From: Acestrorhynchus altus
Taxonomy: Eukaryota > Chordata > Actinopteri > Characiformes > Acestrorhynchidae
Assembly: GCA_034509495.1 (NCBI GenBank)
Contig: CM067513.1
Coordinates: forward strand, 19,908,819-19,972,818
Length of the DNA: 64,000 nucleotides
Direction: 5' to 3'
Each line of letters begins with the position of its first letter. The stretch's first letter is position 1. Positions 1-12,777 of the stretch are shown here, piece after piece. The position numbers were made by a program, and so were the translations under genes. The notes under the pieces were generated by a model that worked only from the letters and a program-made list of their open reading frames with translations, was not told the origin of the DNA and searched no databases.

Positions 1-32
1 CTCTCACCTTTTTCTGTCTCTCTACCTTCTAG

Positions 33-3000
33 CTCCGGGATGAAAAGATTACCCTACTCAGAGGAGGAGTTTGGATCACCTCCCAATAAGCTGGCCCGGG
101 TGGATGAACCAAAGAGAGGTGTGTTATATTGTGTGTAACACAATATTTTATGTGTCGCTGTTTGTGAATATACAGTGTAGAAAATAAGTATTTGATAAAC
201 TGCAGATTTTACAAGTTTTTCCACCTACAAAGAATGGAGAGGTCTATAATTTTAGTCATAGGTACACTTCAACTGTGAGGGACAGACTGTAAAAAATCCG
301 GATTTTGGCCCACTCATACAGATCATGTCCAGATCTTTGAGGTTTTGGGGCTGTTGCTGGGCAACACTGAGTTTCAGCTTCCTCCAAAGATTTTTTATTG
401 GGTTACAGTATATCAAAAACTTATTTTCCCCACTGTACACATATATACAGATATACACATATATCATGATGTAAGATGTTTAATATTACAGCAATATTTA
501 AAAATAAAATAATTATTAACAATAATAATAATTATTATTATTATAATAATTATTATTATTAATAATAACTTTGGATATTTAAGTTATCCAAAGTTTTGTT
601 TGATGCCATTCCCAGCTTGTCACCATGGTGCAGTCCCATTACGATGATCGGTCCTGGTGCCTCAGACACTTTAAAAAATCTTTTTCTTGTACCCTTGTTT
701 CTGTTTGGATGTGTGGACCCTGTATTTTGTAAAACAGCATTTTGCCTGCTTTCAGCTCAAGCTTCACAAATATACAGATATGTTTTGTACAGCATGTGAC
801 CCGCAATGGAGGTTACTTTAGCATATTGATGATAGCTTACCTTTCTGGATCGATTACATTGCTTCATATCAGGTGCTAGCAAAACCTACAGCATTATGGT
901 CTTATTTTGACATAATTAAATGCTCCAAATGCAAAAACCAACCTTGCCAGTTTAGTGTTTTCCCTACTTAAATGTGCCTGATTTTTTCATGACATGAGTA
1001 ATGATGAGTATAACTGATGAGTAAATGACATGGGTCAGGATTCATTCTGTTAAACAGATCTCACAAATTACATATTACAGCTTTTCTTATAATGTATGAA
1101 AGATTTAAAATTGCCACTGTTCACATGCATGTACTGTATTAACTTCCAGAGATCAGAAGGTTTATCAAATTGAAAGGACCCCAAGTTCTTCACTTCTTAT
1201 TCAATAGGAGTTTGATGTAGTGTGTAAACTGTAAACTAATGTAGTGTGTGGAAATTTTTAAATCTTTACTCCTTAGTTATATAGAAGCAAAAAAAAAAAA
1301 AAAAAAAAAAAAAACAGCCAGTTTTGAATTCATAATTTTTTTGATGTATTTTTTTTGGCAGATTAGCTCCTCACATTTAAACTAAACTTATATAAGGAGT
1401 ATTTCACCCTAAACCCAGAGCACTATTCAAAGCAGCCAATTTGGAGGTCCATTACCTATATTTATAGAAAATACATGTGTATTACCTAATGTGAATAATA
1501 CTAAGTGTTTTTGTTGTTTCCTTGAATGATACTATTTGTGGATCTTTTGATTTTTCTCTTCTAATAGTAACTGCCATTATATTCAAACAGTAGACCTTTA
1601 ATTCTTATTAATTACATTGTGCATTTATTTTAAAATTAGGTTTTGTGCTCAGTGTGAGCACCAACAACCTTGTAGACACTAGAAAATTGAGACCTTCCTC
1701 AACTAGGTCAGATGTTTTATAGCAGGGAAATAACAAAAAATATGCATAAAGTTGTTTAAGGTATCCAGGAATGGATTTGAGAGTGAATTGGTTTTGTTTT
1801 ATGTGGATTTAAAGAACTTGATTTGATGTTGTTCAGAAATTCACAACAGTTAATTGCTCAGATCCCTCACCCATATAAGCAAACATTGTAGCAAACAGTC
1901 CTTGAGCTAGTGCTTAATAAAAGAGCAGCAGTAGCTGGTCAAAGGAGCCCTGCTGGCTTCCCCACGTGTTGGCTTTTCTCTGGCCCTCTTATTTGCTTCT
2001 TGGCTCGGGGTAGCGTTGGAGGGGTGGGTGTGTATATGAGGGCGTGTGTATGTGTGTGTTTGGCCAGGCCTGGCGCCTAAACCAACACAAAATCTCTGCT
2101 TTGGGAAGCTGAATGTGTAATCCCCGTCTTTAGTACCCTCTACCGGGCTCCACAACACTTAGCTGAGTATACTAGCTTAGCTGATGCTGCCCACGCCTCC
2201 TGCAGTCTTGGGTCAAAGGCAAAACGGGTGGGGGATTTTCTGTCAGTCTGTGGGTTTGGGCAACGTCCCCAACTGAATGGAACAGTATGTGAGGTACAGA
2301 ATCACTGGGGCCAAGGACACCCAGAACAGATCAAATGCTGCCCAACCACATGAAGGCTTGGCCACAGCAAAATAGATGACATTCACTTTACTTTTGCTGG
2401 TAAATGTTTTTGTTGTTTTATTTTTTGGGTTTGTAGCTCTGCCCTCAGTTTCGAGAAGTCCAGAGGAAGTGTGTGTATCTATGTGTGTGTGTCTTACAAC
2501 ATCTGACCACATTTTTCTGGCCCTTTCAGTCTTGCTGTATGTGCGGAAGGAGAGTGAGGAGGTTTTTGATGCCCTCATGCTGAAGACTCCAACACTGAAA
2601 GGACTGGTGGAAGCGGTGAGTTCATCTCTTATGGTGTCAAAACACATCATTACATGGCGACAAAGTGGAGCCTGAGGCTTTCCTCGCTTCAGTCACTGTC
2701 AGAATTCCCAGTCAGAACTGAAATCAGTGTTACTTTCCACCACCATGTGACCCAGGGAAGAATTAGCAGCAAGTCACTAATGAAACAGAAATACAGATAT
2801 GCATATTAGAGGCATATTAAGTAGAATATGTGACAGTGATGATAGTCCACTATAGTGAATCTTCAACTTGAATTCTGAATTCGTACCAAAATAATCAAAT
2901 CAAATAATTTCCCACACACTGATTAATTTCCTAAAGAATTAAAGAATAACCTCACCCATCAGGCCAGCGTAATCAAACCATGACCATCACCCATCAAACC

Positions 3001-3755
3001 AGCTATAAACAGTCACATTAAACATTGCTGTATGCTATGGCAAGTACAAATGGAGATATTGTAATGATTTAGTTTGTTACACTTATATGGTGCTATTCTA
3101 GATATCCATGGTCACTTCACCCAATCAGTACACACACCATCCACCCACACACCATCCATCAATACATGGCAAACATCATCCACCTGGAGGACTGCATCAG
3201 GTGTACATATCTGGGCTTAGAGACACATATTCACTTACACAACAGGGCAATTTAGGATTTGGCATTAAACATGGCAAGAAGGCCCCAGATAGGGCCTTGA
3301 ACCCAAGACCCCAGTGCTGGGAGACAAACATACTAACCACCAAGCCACAAACAAAATTAATTCTAATTAAAATGTGAAAGGACTGATATTGCATTTATCT
3401 TCATATCTCTGTCATTTCTTGTCATAAGATGCAACAATTAAATTCTAAATGGAACATCCAATCCTAAGCTGAGTTTACATAGTTAACATGTGCAGCTGGA
3501 ACAGTGGCTTGAGTAGTGTGTCCTCTGTTGGTGACCTATGTCTCTGTACATCTGTGAATAGAACAAATTAATATAGTGATCTATTTCACATGAAAACAGG
3601 CCACCTGTATTATGTGATCTGATATTGAATCATTCTGCAGCAAATAGGTCATGTGAGGACACACCACTAGAGAGAGACAAATAAGTACAGCAGTAGACGT
3701 CTGACTAAGCTGTGGAATAGAATCTTTGTGGGTGGCCTTTCTGTGAAATCGCCCA

Positions 3756-3798
<43 letters not shown>

Positions 3799-4252
3799 CA
3801 CGCACACACACACACACTCACATGTGCGAGTACAGACTTTTTGTTCTTTCTCTTTTCTCTAATTCCTCCTTGCTGCTGTTTCACTCAGTAATTGCACAGC
3901 CTAACTGAAGCCATGGCTCAGATCATAATACACTACAGTGTCAGCCAGTTCCCGAAAAGAGCAAGCCAGAGACCAGGGGAGTGTAACCAACACGTGTGAT
4001 GTGCTCAGAAACCCCTCACAGATCAACATGTGGGGCAGACTGCCATGGGGTTGGTGGGGCTAAGGTCTAATCAGGTCACTGCACTCACAGAAAACAGAAG
4101 GCTCAAAGAACAGTGTGAGGCATGCTATCAATGAGAGCTCAGCATGGCTCGACAAACTACTACCAAACCCCTCACTCCATAACTTGCCAAACCCATGCTG
4201 ACAGGGTCCTGGTAAGGTCTCTAGTGGAGCTGAGATGAGCATGTGTGTGCAT

Positions 4253-4298
<46 letters not shown>

Positions 4299-5905
4299 GT
4301 AAAAGGTATGAAAAATGCATTCAACTGAAATTAATGTTTAATATTGTAATTTAATTATTATGACATTATTATTGCCATTGTATTTAATAATAACATTTAA
4401 ACATAAGCACATCTTTATTGTAAATACAAACCATTTCAGGCTATTTCTTATATAAAGACCCCCCAAAACTTCAGTGTATTGTTTGTACTTAACCTCTATA
4501 CCTACCAGTCATCCTGTGGGCATCCTCTGGTATCTGGCACCAAGATGTCAGTAGCATATCTTTTAAGTCCTGTTGTTTGATAGGTGGGGCCTCCATGAAT
4601 CACATTAATAACAATTAGGTGCCATGACCCTTCCACTGGTTTACCTGTTGTCCTTTCTTGGGTCACATTTGGTAGGTAAAAAACATGCAGGCCATAAGAC
4701 ATGCCTGATTTTCTGGAGATTCTTTGATCAAGTCAACTAGCCATCACAATTTCGGTCCTTGTCAGAGTGGCTCAGACACATCACCTTGAAAAACTGACTG
4801 TTCACTTGCTGCTTAATATGTCCCACCCATTGACAGATGCTGCTGTAGATGAAAAAAGTCCATGTTTTTCACATGACCTGTCAGTGATTAATATGGCAAT
4901 GATATCCCCCTCAGTAATAACATATTCATTAAACATGAGTTAGCTGTATCTGATCTCCTCTCTCATAGCAGGTTATACCAACTGAAAGGCCCAGACTGCA
5001 TGCACAGCTAGGAAATTTATATTATTGTCACAAATGCAGTTTTGTAGGCTACCACACAGGACAAAATAGGAACACAAAGCTGAGGTGGTAGAAAAAGGGG
5101 AACACTGCCAACCTCCCTTCTGTGCTCCTAGGCCTGTTTACGGCTGTTATGAGAAGGGATCTAGGTAGCCGGGCACACAGATGGCTTTAGGTGTCATAGA
5201 TGAGGACTTGCCAACAAGATGGCATGCAGACAGGCCAGAACCCTGAGGAATGGCATGCCTCCGTTTCTTTGTGGGTGTGAGGGGGATGGGTGTGTATGCC
5301 TGTGTGCATGTATGTGGATGATGGCATTCTACACACATTACACCATGATTAGTTATGAGAATAGGCAGAATGACTGACAGGGTGACAGCAGTAGGGGTTG
5401 GGTAGGCACTACCATAAGCCTTACGACCTATAATACGAGTGGGCAGTGCACCAATTTGGTTTGGTTTACAAATGTTCCATTAAGTCACAGCGTAGGGTCA
5501 CATAATTCACCCAAATGTTTTCTTTTTAAAGAACAGCAGTTTGTATGAGTGTCATGTGGCACATGAATATTATTCCCTTTTCCTTGTATCTAAGAAATAT
5601 GATTAAACAATCTCTTCTCAGATTTCTGAAAAGTATGATGTCCCTCTTGAGAAGCTGGGGAAGGTCTACAAGAAGTGCAAGAAAGGGTAAGCCACCAAAT
5701 CTCTTCAGAAAGCTAAAAAAAATAAAGCCCTGTCTCTTACACTGCTAAAATGTGGGAAATAGTGCAAATCATTGTGTATCGTTTTGGCAGGATCTTGGTG
5801 AACATGGATGACAACATTATCAAGCATTACTCCAATGAGGACACCTTCCAGATCTATATGGAGGAGATTGGAGGCATGGTGAAGCTGACCCTTACTGAGA
5901 TTTGA
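33..5905 (+). CDS. grhl1: Grainyhead-like transcription factor 1, C-terminal four exons (5' end off window)
   Basis: Grainyhead-like proteins are nuclear transcription factors that drive epithelial gene expression and bind DNA as dimers. Four coding exons are visible: 33-118, 2530-2615, 5622-5686 and 5791-5905 (TGA at 5903-5905). All junctions are AG/GT and phases agree: G|TC, then phase 0, then GG|G. The first exon encodes a linker with GMKRLPYSEEEF and RVDEPKR. The next encode VLLYVRKESEEVFDALMLKTP, ISEKYDVPLEKLGKVYKKCKKG and ILVNMDDNIIKHYSNEDTF, ending KLTLTEI. This is the ubiquitin-like C-terminal dimerisation domain of the family. The KYDVP..K and ..GG..KLTLTEI wording fits GRHL1 better than GRHL2 or GRHL3 as I remember them, and the neighbouring klf11 and cys1 support it. 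The CP2-type DNA-binding domain must lie upstream of base 1. Paralogue assignment is the main uncertainty. Confidence 0.92.
173..435 (-). mobile_element. Tc1-type transposon, internally deleted (MITE-like)
   Basis: Both ends are inverted versions of one another: CAGTGTAGAAAATAAGT at 173 and ACTTATTTTCCCCACTG ending at 435. Each is flanked by TA, the Tc1/mariner target site. Inside, on the minus strand, a relic of the transposase C-terminus reads NPIKNLWRKLK with NLKDLD, the catalytic-glutamate region of the DDE domain. The rest of the transposase is missing, so the copy is non-autonomous. It sits in a grhl1 intron. Confidence 0.8.
500..594. repeat. AT-rich palindromic tract with a flanking perfect hairpin
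   Basis: Alternating AATAAT/ATTATT triplets form a near-perfect inverted repeat at about 515-567. They are followed at about 569-594 by the inverted repeat ACTTTGGATA-loop-TTATCCAAAGT. It could be a decayed MITE or simple-sequence expansion. Confidence 0.55.
1289..1314. repeat. poly(A) run
   Basis: Twenty-six consecutive A residues in a grhl1 intron, with no recognisable retroelement body in front. Confidence 0.9.
3757..3817. repeat. (CA)n microsatellite
   Basis: About 61 bases of CA repeats with two CG interruptions, in a grhl1 intron. Confidence 0.95.
4242..4299. repeat. Compound (TG)n(GA)n microsatellite
   Basis: TG repeats pass directly into GA repeats. The same TG-to-GA transition recurs at 6521-6614. 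Confidence 0.95.
4505..4860 (-). mobile_element. Tc1/mariner relic
   Basis: Reverse-strand remains of a common fish Tc1-like element. GGTATCTGGCACCAAGATGT at about 4530 is followed by a GGGGCCTCCATGAAT segment, CTAGCCATCACAATTTCGGT at about 4739, and TTCACTTGCTGCTTAATATG at about 4802. The middle of the transposase is deleted and no reading frame survives. The same family recurs at 9245-9945. Confidence 0.7.
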
Positions 5906-6117
5906 ACATCCTTCTTCTGTAGGTTCCCCCCCCCACCCCATGGACTTGTTTACATGACTCTGTCTTCATGGCCTTGGAGGTACCTTAGGCCGATTTTTGT
6001 GCACTCCACATCTGTATTTTCTAATGTGTAGCCTAGGACTCTGCTTTTGAATCTTTTTTCCTTACTCCCTTTATACACATCAATATGATATGCTATGCAC
6101 ATCTCTGCTTAGGTGTG

Positions 6118-6123
6118 AATAAA
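6118..6123 (+). terminator. Candidate polyadenylation signal of grhl1
   Basis: AATAAA lies 213 bases after the grhl1 stop codon and is the first canonical hexamer downstream. A second AATAAA at about 7780-7785 could serve a longer 3' UTR. The choice cannot be made from sequence. Confidence 0.5.
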
Positions 6124-6513
6124 CTGAGAATATTTGAAAGGATTATCTTGAGAATGCCTCAAGGTTATGAGCCATATACATATATATCTATTTTTTAGAA
6201 TATATAACAAAGCAGGAAAAATGTATGGTTTTGAACAGTTTCAGTTAATTTCAGAGTTGATGCAGATGCCCAAAAAATCCATTGTCGGTATTATTCTATC
6301 TCTGAAAGCCACAGCACTGGAGATTTGAATATGTAGCAGAGAGCTGAATGCACACAGTAAATGGGGCCAAGTGCAGGTCTTGTTGTAGATAGAGGGACTC
6401 TGGGTTATTCTCATTGGTTTCTTTATTTATACAAAACACTGAGCAGTATTTAGTGTGTACAACACAACCCTGTGCTCAGCAGGTCTGCAAGGTACTGTGT
6501 CACCAGTGTTGTT

Positions 6514-6616
<103 letters not shown>

Positions 6617-6939
6617 ATGAGTGTGGATTGTGTTTTTGTGTACAAATCTGTGGATACAAATGAAATCATAGCTTTACTGGAAAAGCAGGTAATCTGCTTT
6701 AAAGCAGTTTTTAAATAGTTCTTATATGTGTGGGAGAAAATATATGCTGAGAAGAATACAAGTGAAACATACCTTTGACAGACATCGGACATATCATGCT
6801 CAAAGTGATGAGACTGGTACACTCTTTTGTTCAGTAACACATATCAGATAGCATTCATTTGCAAGGTTCTGATCTAAACTGATCAAGATTCTGATCTATG
6901 ACTAGATATTGGGGAATTGCCAAAATGGCATCTATAATT

Positions 6940-7125
6940 TCCCCAGTGTTTGTTCCCAACCCTGGTCTTAGAGGACCCCATGCCCTGCATATTATAATGG
7001 GTTCCTGCTTCAACACACTACCGTCAACTCAGGAAGGGCTTGTTAATGAGCTGATTAGCTGGATCAGATGTGTTGAGAAGAGGGGGCCCTCCAGGGGAAG
7101 GATTGGGAACCACTGCTCTAAAGTA
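6940..7125 (+). repeat. Interspersed repeat (CACCTGATT/GGGAACCACTGCTC family)
   Basis: Carries the phrases TTCCCAACCCTGGTCTTAGA near the left end and GATTGGGAACCACTGCTCTA at the right end, which are inverted versions of one another. The interior reads TGATTAGCTGGATCAG. Related pieces occur near 46810, 62020 and 62240. Family name not assigned. Confidence 0.6.
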
Positions 7126-8210
7126 TGTTTAAATGTACATTTTCTTTACTTTTTGCTGGTACTGTTGTTATTAAATCCTCTGTTACTGCTGGATGATGCC
7201 ACTGAACTATGAAAGTAAACTGCAAGACAAAGACAAGTGAGATTTCTATAACAGGTTAATAGTATTACATTGTAAAATGTCAACTAGATGATTCAGTAGC
7301 TATAGATCAACGCATTCTCCAAAGTTCTGTTTTATTATGCAATCTGTCAGTGACCCTTTATGGAGTCAGTTTTGAACTACAGACTGTAGAGCATCAGGAT
7401 TATTTTTCAAAGTTGTTTTCTAACTCACTTATCCACTGATTTGTTTTGTATCAAAGTACTTATAAACTATATATTTATTGATGTATTGGGATGGGCTATT
7501 TTTTACATTGTTCTGCAAACAAAATGTTCACTGCTGTTACATATTATTCTTTTATGAAAGTTTTTTTTTGTATGAAATCATTATAGAACTATCAGGTATT
7601 TATGCAAAGGGTAGATTTATTGTTGCTTTTTATCTCTATAACTGCTTTTGCACCTAAAATTGTAATGTTAAAATCATTTGGCTGATTTGAGTTTAAATGA
7701 ATACAAATTTCAAGTTGTATAGCTTTAGTTTTTAGCAGTTTTTGGTCTTGTATTATATACCACATTTTCTCCAAGTCCCAATAAAAGCCAGTTTGGCTTG
7801 GCTCTTGTAATGGGCCATGTGTCGCGTGGTTCTCTATTGGTTACAGCCAAATCAGTCGTCGTGGAAACAAGGGCGGTGATCCAATGGCCCATCTGTCTGG
7901 AGGACAGGAAGTGGGTGTGTAAACAGAAAGGCACAGAGCAGCCGTACCCTCAAATACCCCTCTTTTTCTCCACTCCACATCAGTACAGAATGCTGTACTG
8001 TGTTTCAAAAAGCAGACCTATGTGACTTCAAAGCAGTCTATCTATAGAGAGTTGTACAGACACACAGACCATTTGTCTTTGAGACTTGAGCTGAACTTGC
8101 AAGTGTCTATTTTGGTAGCTGCACCACCATTCAAAAGTTGACAATCACTCCTACAAATCTTTGTTCTGTATTCAGCAAGAATCAATATTTAAGTATTCTG
8201 GCATCCAGTT

Positions 8211-8262
<52 letters not shown>

Positions 8263-9240
8263 TACTGCAATTACATAAACCCTATAATGTAACAGTTTCT
8301 AACCATTTGCTGACAAAGTTTCATGTGGAGATTTGATCATCACTGTTGAAACTGATGATTTACTCCTCAAATCTTAACCCAACAATCAGCAGCCACAGGT
8401 TCCTCTAAGTGGCTGCCATACAGTCTTGACAGCTAAAATAATTAATGCCCACAAAGAAGGAAACGAGCCTCAGTTCATGATGTAAATAAGAAATGGCAGT
8501 TAAAAGTGGAGTTGGAAGTCTAGTGAAGACTAAATAATGTTTGACATATTCATGGAAAAGATCATCAGTAGATGACAACTTTCCTTTGTCCATCAAAGTG
8601 CCATCAGTGCCATCAAAGGGACCACAATGACACCACAGCTGACCACCAGTGGCATGTTAGTGTGGGTTGTATTCAAACATGTATGAGTGTACCATGAAGC
8701 AAGCATGGAGGCAGGATGCAGTTGGGAGTTTTCTTTATTTTTACAGTCCACAATATTGGCTGCCAAAAGCAGCAAAGCTAGTACATCCATTAAATGAAAA
8801 CTCACAGAAATCCAGAAAACTACAAGTTACTGTGAGCCAAAACAAGAAAAGACACTTAGAAACAGAAACAGTAATAGTAAAATGCAGAGAACAAGACACT
8901 CAATAGACAATAGCAGAAAACAAAGGCAAACACAGGGCTCATAACACTAAACATGAATAAGAAATACCAGGGAAAGACAAGAGGGTGAGACTGCAGAGTA
9001 GACACTGGTGGGCAAGATAAAGACAGGGCTGTACCAGGAAGGGGACTAATACCAAAATAACATCAAAAACACATGGATAAAACAGGCACAGAATGGAGAA
9101 TGTGCAAAGTTTAACAGACCATCCATCTGCATGTGTGATCTTGTGTCCAAGTGGATACCTGCCTTGCACCCAATAATACCAGGTGGTAGCCACTGGACCC
9201 TACCTTGACCCTGAGCAGGAAGAAGCAGAAAAGAAGAATG
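7126..9240. other. Intergenic DNA without a recognised gene
   Basis: AT-rich sequence with one TAA microsatellite. It possibly includes the distal 3' UTR of grhl1 up to the second AATAAA near 7780. A moderately GC-rich 200-base stretch follows at 7795-7990. No conserved protein similarity was recognised on either strand. Confidence 0.7.
8213..8262. repeat. (TAA)n microsatellite
   Basis: About 50 bases of uninterrupted ATA/TAA trinucleotide repeat. Confidence 0.95.
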
Positions 9241-9244
9241 ATGG

Positions 9245-9640
9245 ATGGACACACCACCTGCCTAATATTGTGTAGTTCCCCTCATGCTGTCAAAACAGCT
9301 CTGACGCATCAAGTTCTAGACTCCACAAGACATTTCCTACATTAACTTTAATGTTTTATACATCAGTTGCCCTTCTGTGGGATCAGACCAGATTGATTAG
9401 CCTTCACTCACAAGTGCATCAGTGAATTACCCTGTTGCTGGGTCACCAGTTGTCCTTTGGTGTCTTCTGAGTTTTTTTTGTTGTTGTTTTTCACAATACT
9501 TGCCTAATATTTTGGAGATGTCCTGGTACAGATGTCTAAACATTACAATTTGGTTTGTCAAAGTGGCTTAGATTCTTATGCTTTCCCAGTTTTCTTGCTT
9601 CCAACATCAACTTCAAGAACTGACTTGTTACCTAATATAC
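9245..9640 (-). mobile_element. Tc1/mariner element, internally deleted
   Basis: The left end CACCACCTGCCTAATATTGT corresponds to the 3' end of a transposase ending in a GG.T.Y-type tail. The right part, ACATTACAATTTGGTTTGTC, corresponds to the N-terminal helix-turn-helix region on the minus strand. Nearly all of the catalytic domain between them is gone. Confidence 0.65.
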
Positions 9641-9946
9641 ACCAATCAGCCATAACACTGGCATTAACAGGGGACATATAAAAACCAGTTATTACTGTTG
9701 TTTACAGTGGCATCTATCAAGGGTGGGATATATTAGGCAGCAAGGATATAGTCTTATATATATAGTCAAATATAAACATCTCCAAAATATAAGGTGCTAA
9801 GGTTATGATGGGTGATGGGTGTATTGCACTGCTTTGACCCATTTCACTCTCACAAGATAATCAAGGTTAATCACCTTTCAGTAATTTTTATCAGTTAAAA
9901 TCAATATACTTCACCTATCAGTGGTTTTAATATCATCGATTGATGT
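9640..9946. mobile_element. MITE with Tc1-like terminal inverted repeats
   Basis: The left end TACACCAATCAGCCATAACA and the right end, which reads TACATCAATCGATGATATTA on the opposite strand, are diverged inverted repeats of the same Tc1-like family as the adjacent element. No coding capacity remains inside. Confidence 0.55.
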
Positions 9947-12777
9947 ACTTACCTATTATCAGGAGTAGTCTACATGGAAGCAATACAAAAACAGTAACAA
10001 CAACTAAATATGGAAGGATAATATTCCCTTATGAATTCCCTTACGTCCCTGATGAAGATGTAAACTCCAGCAAGTGACAATATTCATATGCTGAAAGGAA
10101 GAGTTGAGCATTTTTTAGCTGTAGGTACACGTGATAAAACCTGATAAGCCACATATACAATAATCTTGCAGTACATTTGTGTTTTTGTACTGTAACATCA
10201 CCACAGCAGACAATACAGCAAGATGAGCACTACAACACTGATGTAATAAGGGAATTTCCAATATATCTATGCAACCTGAATCCCAAACTATGCAAATGCA
10301 GCAAGCTAATGTGTGGGCAAGTGTGTGTGGGGGGGGACATGTTTACAAACTCACCATGAGCAATGGACCTCAGGTAAGATGATGAGAAGATATCTGGTTA
10401 GGTCTGGTTAGGATGCCATGGATCTTGGATCTCTGTGGTTAGCCATCTGCTTTCTGTTTCCCCACTCCCTTCTCCCTCCCTTCTTTTTACCATTCACCAT
10501 TTTTTTCTTTCAGTGCTTCACATGGCATTTCTAAATCTCCTAAATTCTAAAGCTACTTTACCATTTTACAAATCTCACCATTGGAATAGATGATTGTTCA
10601 CTCTCTGAAACATAGCACAATAAAAGCAATGTTTCTGGGACAACTCAAATCCAATGAGAAAACAATCCTGGCTTGCACTGAACAGATCCCACATGAGATG
10701 GTTTGTTGTGGTTAATGTCTGATGTTCACAGTCTCAGAGAATTTCTCCAAGTATATGCCACAGTGTTTTTGCCCTTTAGGGAAGCTGACACAGTGCCTGA
10801 AATGTAGGTCACAAAGTTCATATATGGTATGTTTGATAATTGTAAACCTCCCCAGATAGCTAGAGGAACCTGGTCAATTCTATCATAACAGTTCTTACTA
10901 TCTCTAGGAGGGTAGGATGATCCTCCTTCATGTTGTAGGACTTGAGGCAATCTTGGTCTCAAGGCCGCAAAGGAATGGTCTTGGTGTTGTCTTGATCTCA
11001 ACATTGAAAGTAAAGAGGACTCAGAAACATCTCAAACTAAAGAGGATTTAGAAACATACTTGATGTCATATTAGGACAAAGCCTCCTTTATTTATTTATT
11101 TTCCATTTTCCTGTGAGAGCATAGCTATATAAATTGGAACACTGGAACCAAATCTAGAAACAGCTCTGTACCATGGACAGAAAGCTTCTGTGTTTATCAA
11201 AGTGGCTCTTTAACATGGCTAAGAACACAACTTAGTTAACCAACTGCAAAGATATAAACCTTTTCTCACAATATGAGCCTTTTCTTTTTGTAATACAGAT
11301 GCATTACAAAAACCTCACCGTGATGAAAAACTGCAACAACAATCCCCAACTCAGCTCCCCTTCAGTTGGTGAGTGTAATTCACGTTTACACCACTGGCAT
11401 AAATACAAAACGGACAGTTCTACTAAGCTGAGAGAATCAAATAACTTTATACAAGGTGTTGTTACAAAGCAGCTTTAGAGAAATCTGGGTCCAAGCCTCT
11501 TTTAAGCAAGCCAGTGGCCGCCATAGTGGCATGAAAAATCCCTCAGGCTAGGAGGAAGAAACCTTGAGAGGAACCAAGGCTCAAAACCAGAGCCCATCCT
11601 CCTCTGGTTGACCAGGAAAAGGAGTAAAATAATAAAGAACTATAGCTAATAGTGTGAGCATGGGGAGTTATGAGAGAATGCAAGTGAGTGTATGCAAGTC
11701 AGTGTTAATATGGAAGTCTATCCAGTTTAAACAATCATAAGCTGACAGTGGAGTCTCTAATGTGGTATGAGTGAGCCAATGCAAGCATCTCAAAGCGGGG
11801 TAGTGGGGAGCCGCGTCAGGTGACATCAGGGTAGATGAGTCAGGATAGGGCATCTTGGAGAATGACTTCCAGCATCTGAAGTAAACAATGTGGACTGTGG
11901 TGTTAAGAGTAATAGTACAGGATTTTACACAAGCATGACTCGAAAGCACTCCAGGTCTAAGTTTATTTTTCAATAGATTTTTTTTTTTAATTTGTACAGT
12001 TTCCTGTACATCAGTGGTTCCTCTGAATTACAAGGTTGTTTAAGACAAACATACCCCATGCTGGTAAGCAAGCTAGTTAAGCTAGCTGACCAGCACAGCA
12101 TACGTGTTGAGTTAGATGGTTTAGCTGGTCTTTAAGCATGACCAAAGTGACCAAGGTGGTTGACCAGTTTGAACCATACTTGAACAAATAACACTTGATT
12201 GCACTGGCAAAGAGTGCTGGTTTGTGTGGTTTCTAAGAGATTGCCAAGTTATTGTTGACATTTCAGTGAGCTTTAGCATTCGTTTACATGTAGGAATGTT
12301 CATAGTTCAATTCTTCAATGACCGTGTAATTCAGAGAATCCAGTGAGAATCCAAATGGGAATCACCAAGTACCAAGTACTATAATTCCAGTGGTCTGTTC
12401 TTGCCATTATCCGTCAGTTGATAAAATGATTTATCATTTGATAAAATTGCTAATAACTGGTAATAATGCTTTGATATAATAACACCACCAACAGTGGAGA
12501 AAACTTGCTTTTCTGGGAGGAAAAAATGAAATATTCATTGAAGCATAATGTAATACCTCAGCTGAGTTTCTGTTACAGTAAGCAATGACTCAAAACCTTC
12601 AACCAACACATGCGTGACCAAGTTCCTAACCACAACACATGTCCTGTTAACAATGGAAAGCCAAAATTGTCAGTTTAAGAGTCAAAATGGCACAAGAACA
12701 TCTAACACTGCAACACATATTCACTAAATACTGCAGAAGTGAAACACGTGACACCATTCACAATCACATTTAATCTG
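9947..12777. other. Intergenic DNA without a recognised gene
   Basis: No gene recognised. A 92-codon minus-strand open frame at 11004-10726 matches nothing I know. A repeat tail lies at about 11430-11610. The remainder is AT-rich sequence of unknown role. Confidence 0.65.
11430..11610 (-). repeat. Interspersed repeat tail (GAGGAACCAAGGCTCA family)
   Basis: Contains GGAGGAAGAAACCTTGAGAGGAACCA and CCATCCTCCTCTGGTTGACC split over the segment. These phrases recur at about 30235-30400 on the same strand and in reverse at 29540-29750. They form one dispersed fish repeat whose family is not assigned here. Confidence 0.6.

Larger units (their letters stand above)
119..2529 (+). other. grhl1 intron
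   Basis: This intron begins GTGTGT and ends TTTCAG. It holds a short Tc1-type deletion derivative (173-435), an AT-rich palindromic tract (about 505-594), a 26-base poly(A) run (1289-1314) and a GC-richer, non-repetitive stretch at about 1915-2260. No coding potential beyond the exons was seen. Confidence 0.85.
2616..5621 (+). other. grhl1 intron with microsatellites and a transposon relic
   Basis: This 3-kb intron begins GTGAGT and ends TTCTCAG. It contains the CA and TG/GA microsatellites and a Tc1-family relic listed separately. A possible old repeat lies at about 3230-3350, recognisable by a TTGAACCCAAGACCCCAG segment like the promoter-derived part of tRNA-related repeats. The stretch 5080-5330 is GC-richer and non-repetitive, of unknown role. 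Confidence 0.75.

Noticed and set aside
10726..11004. 92-codon minus-strand open frame
   Set aside because: No recognised similarity, no convincing splice sites, and no codon or context support; left as unexplained sequence.
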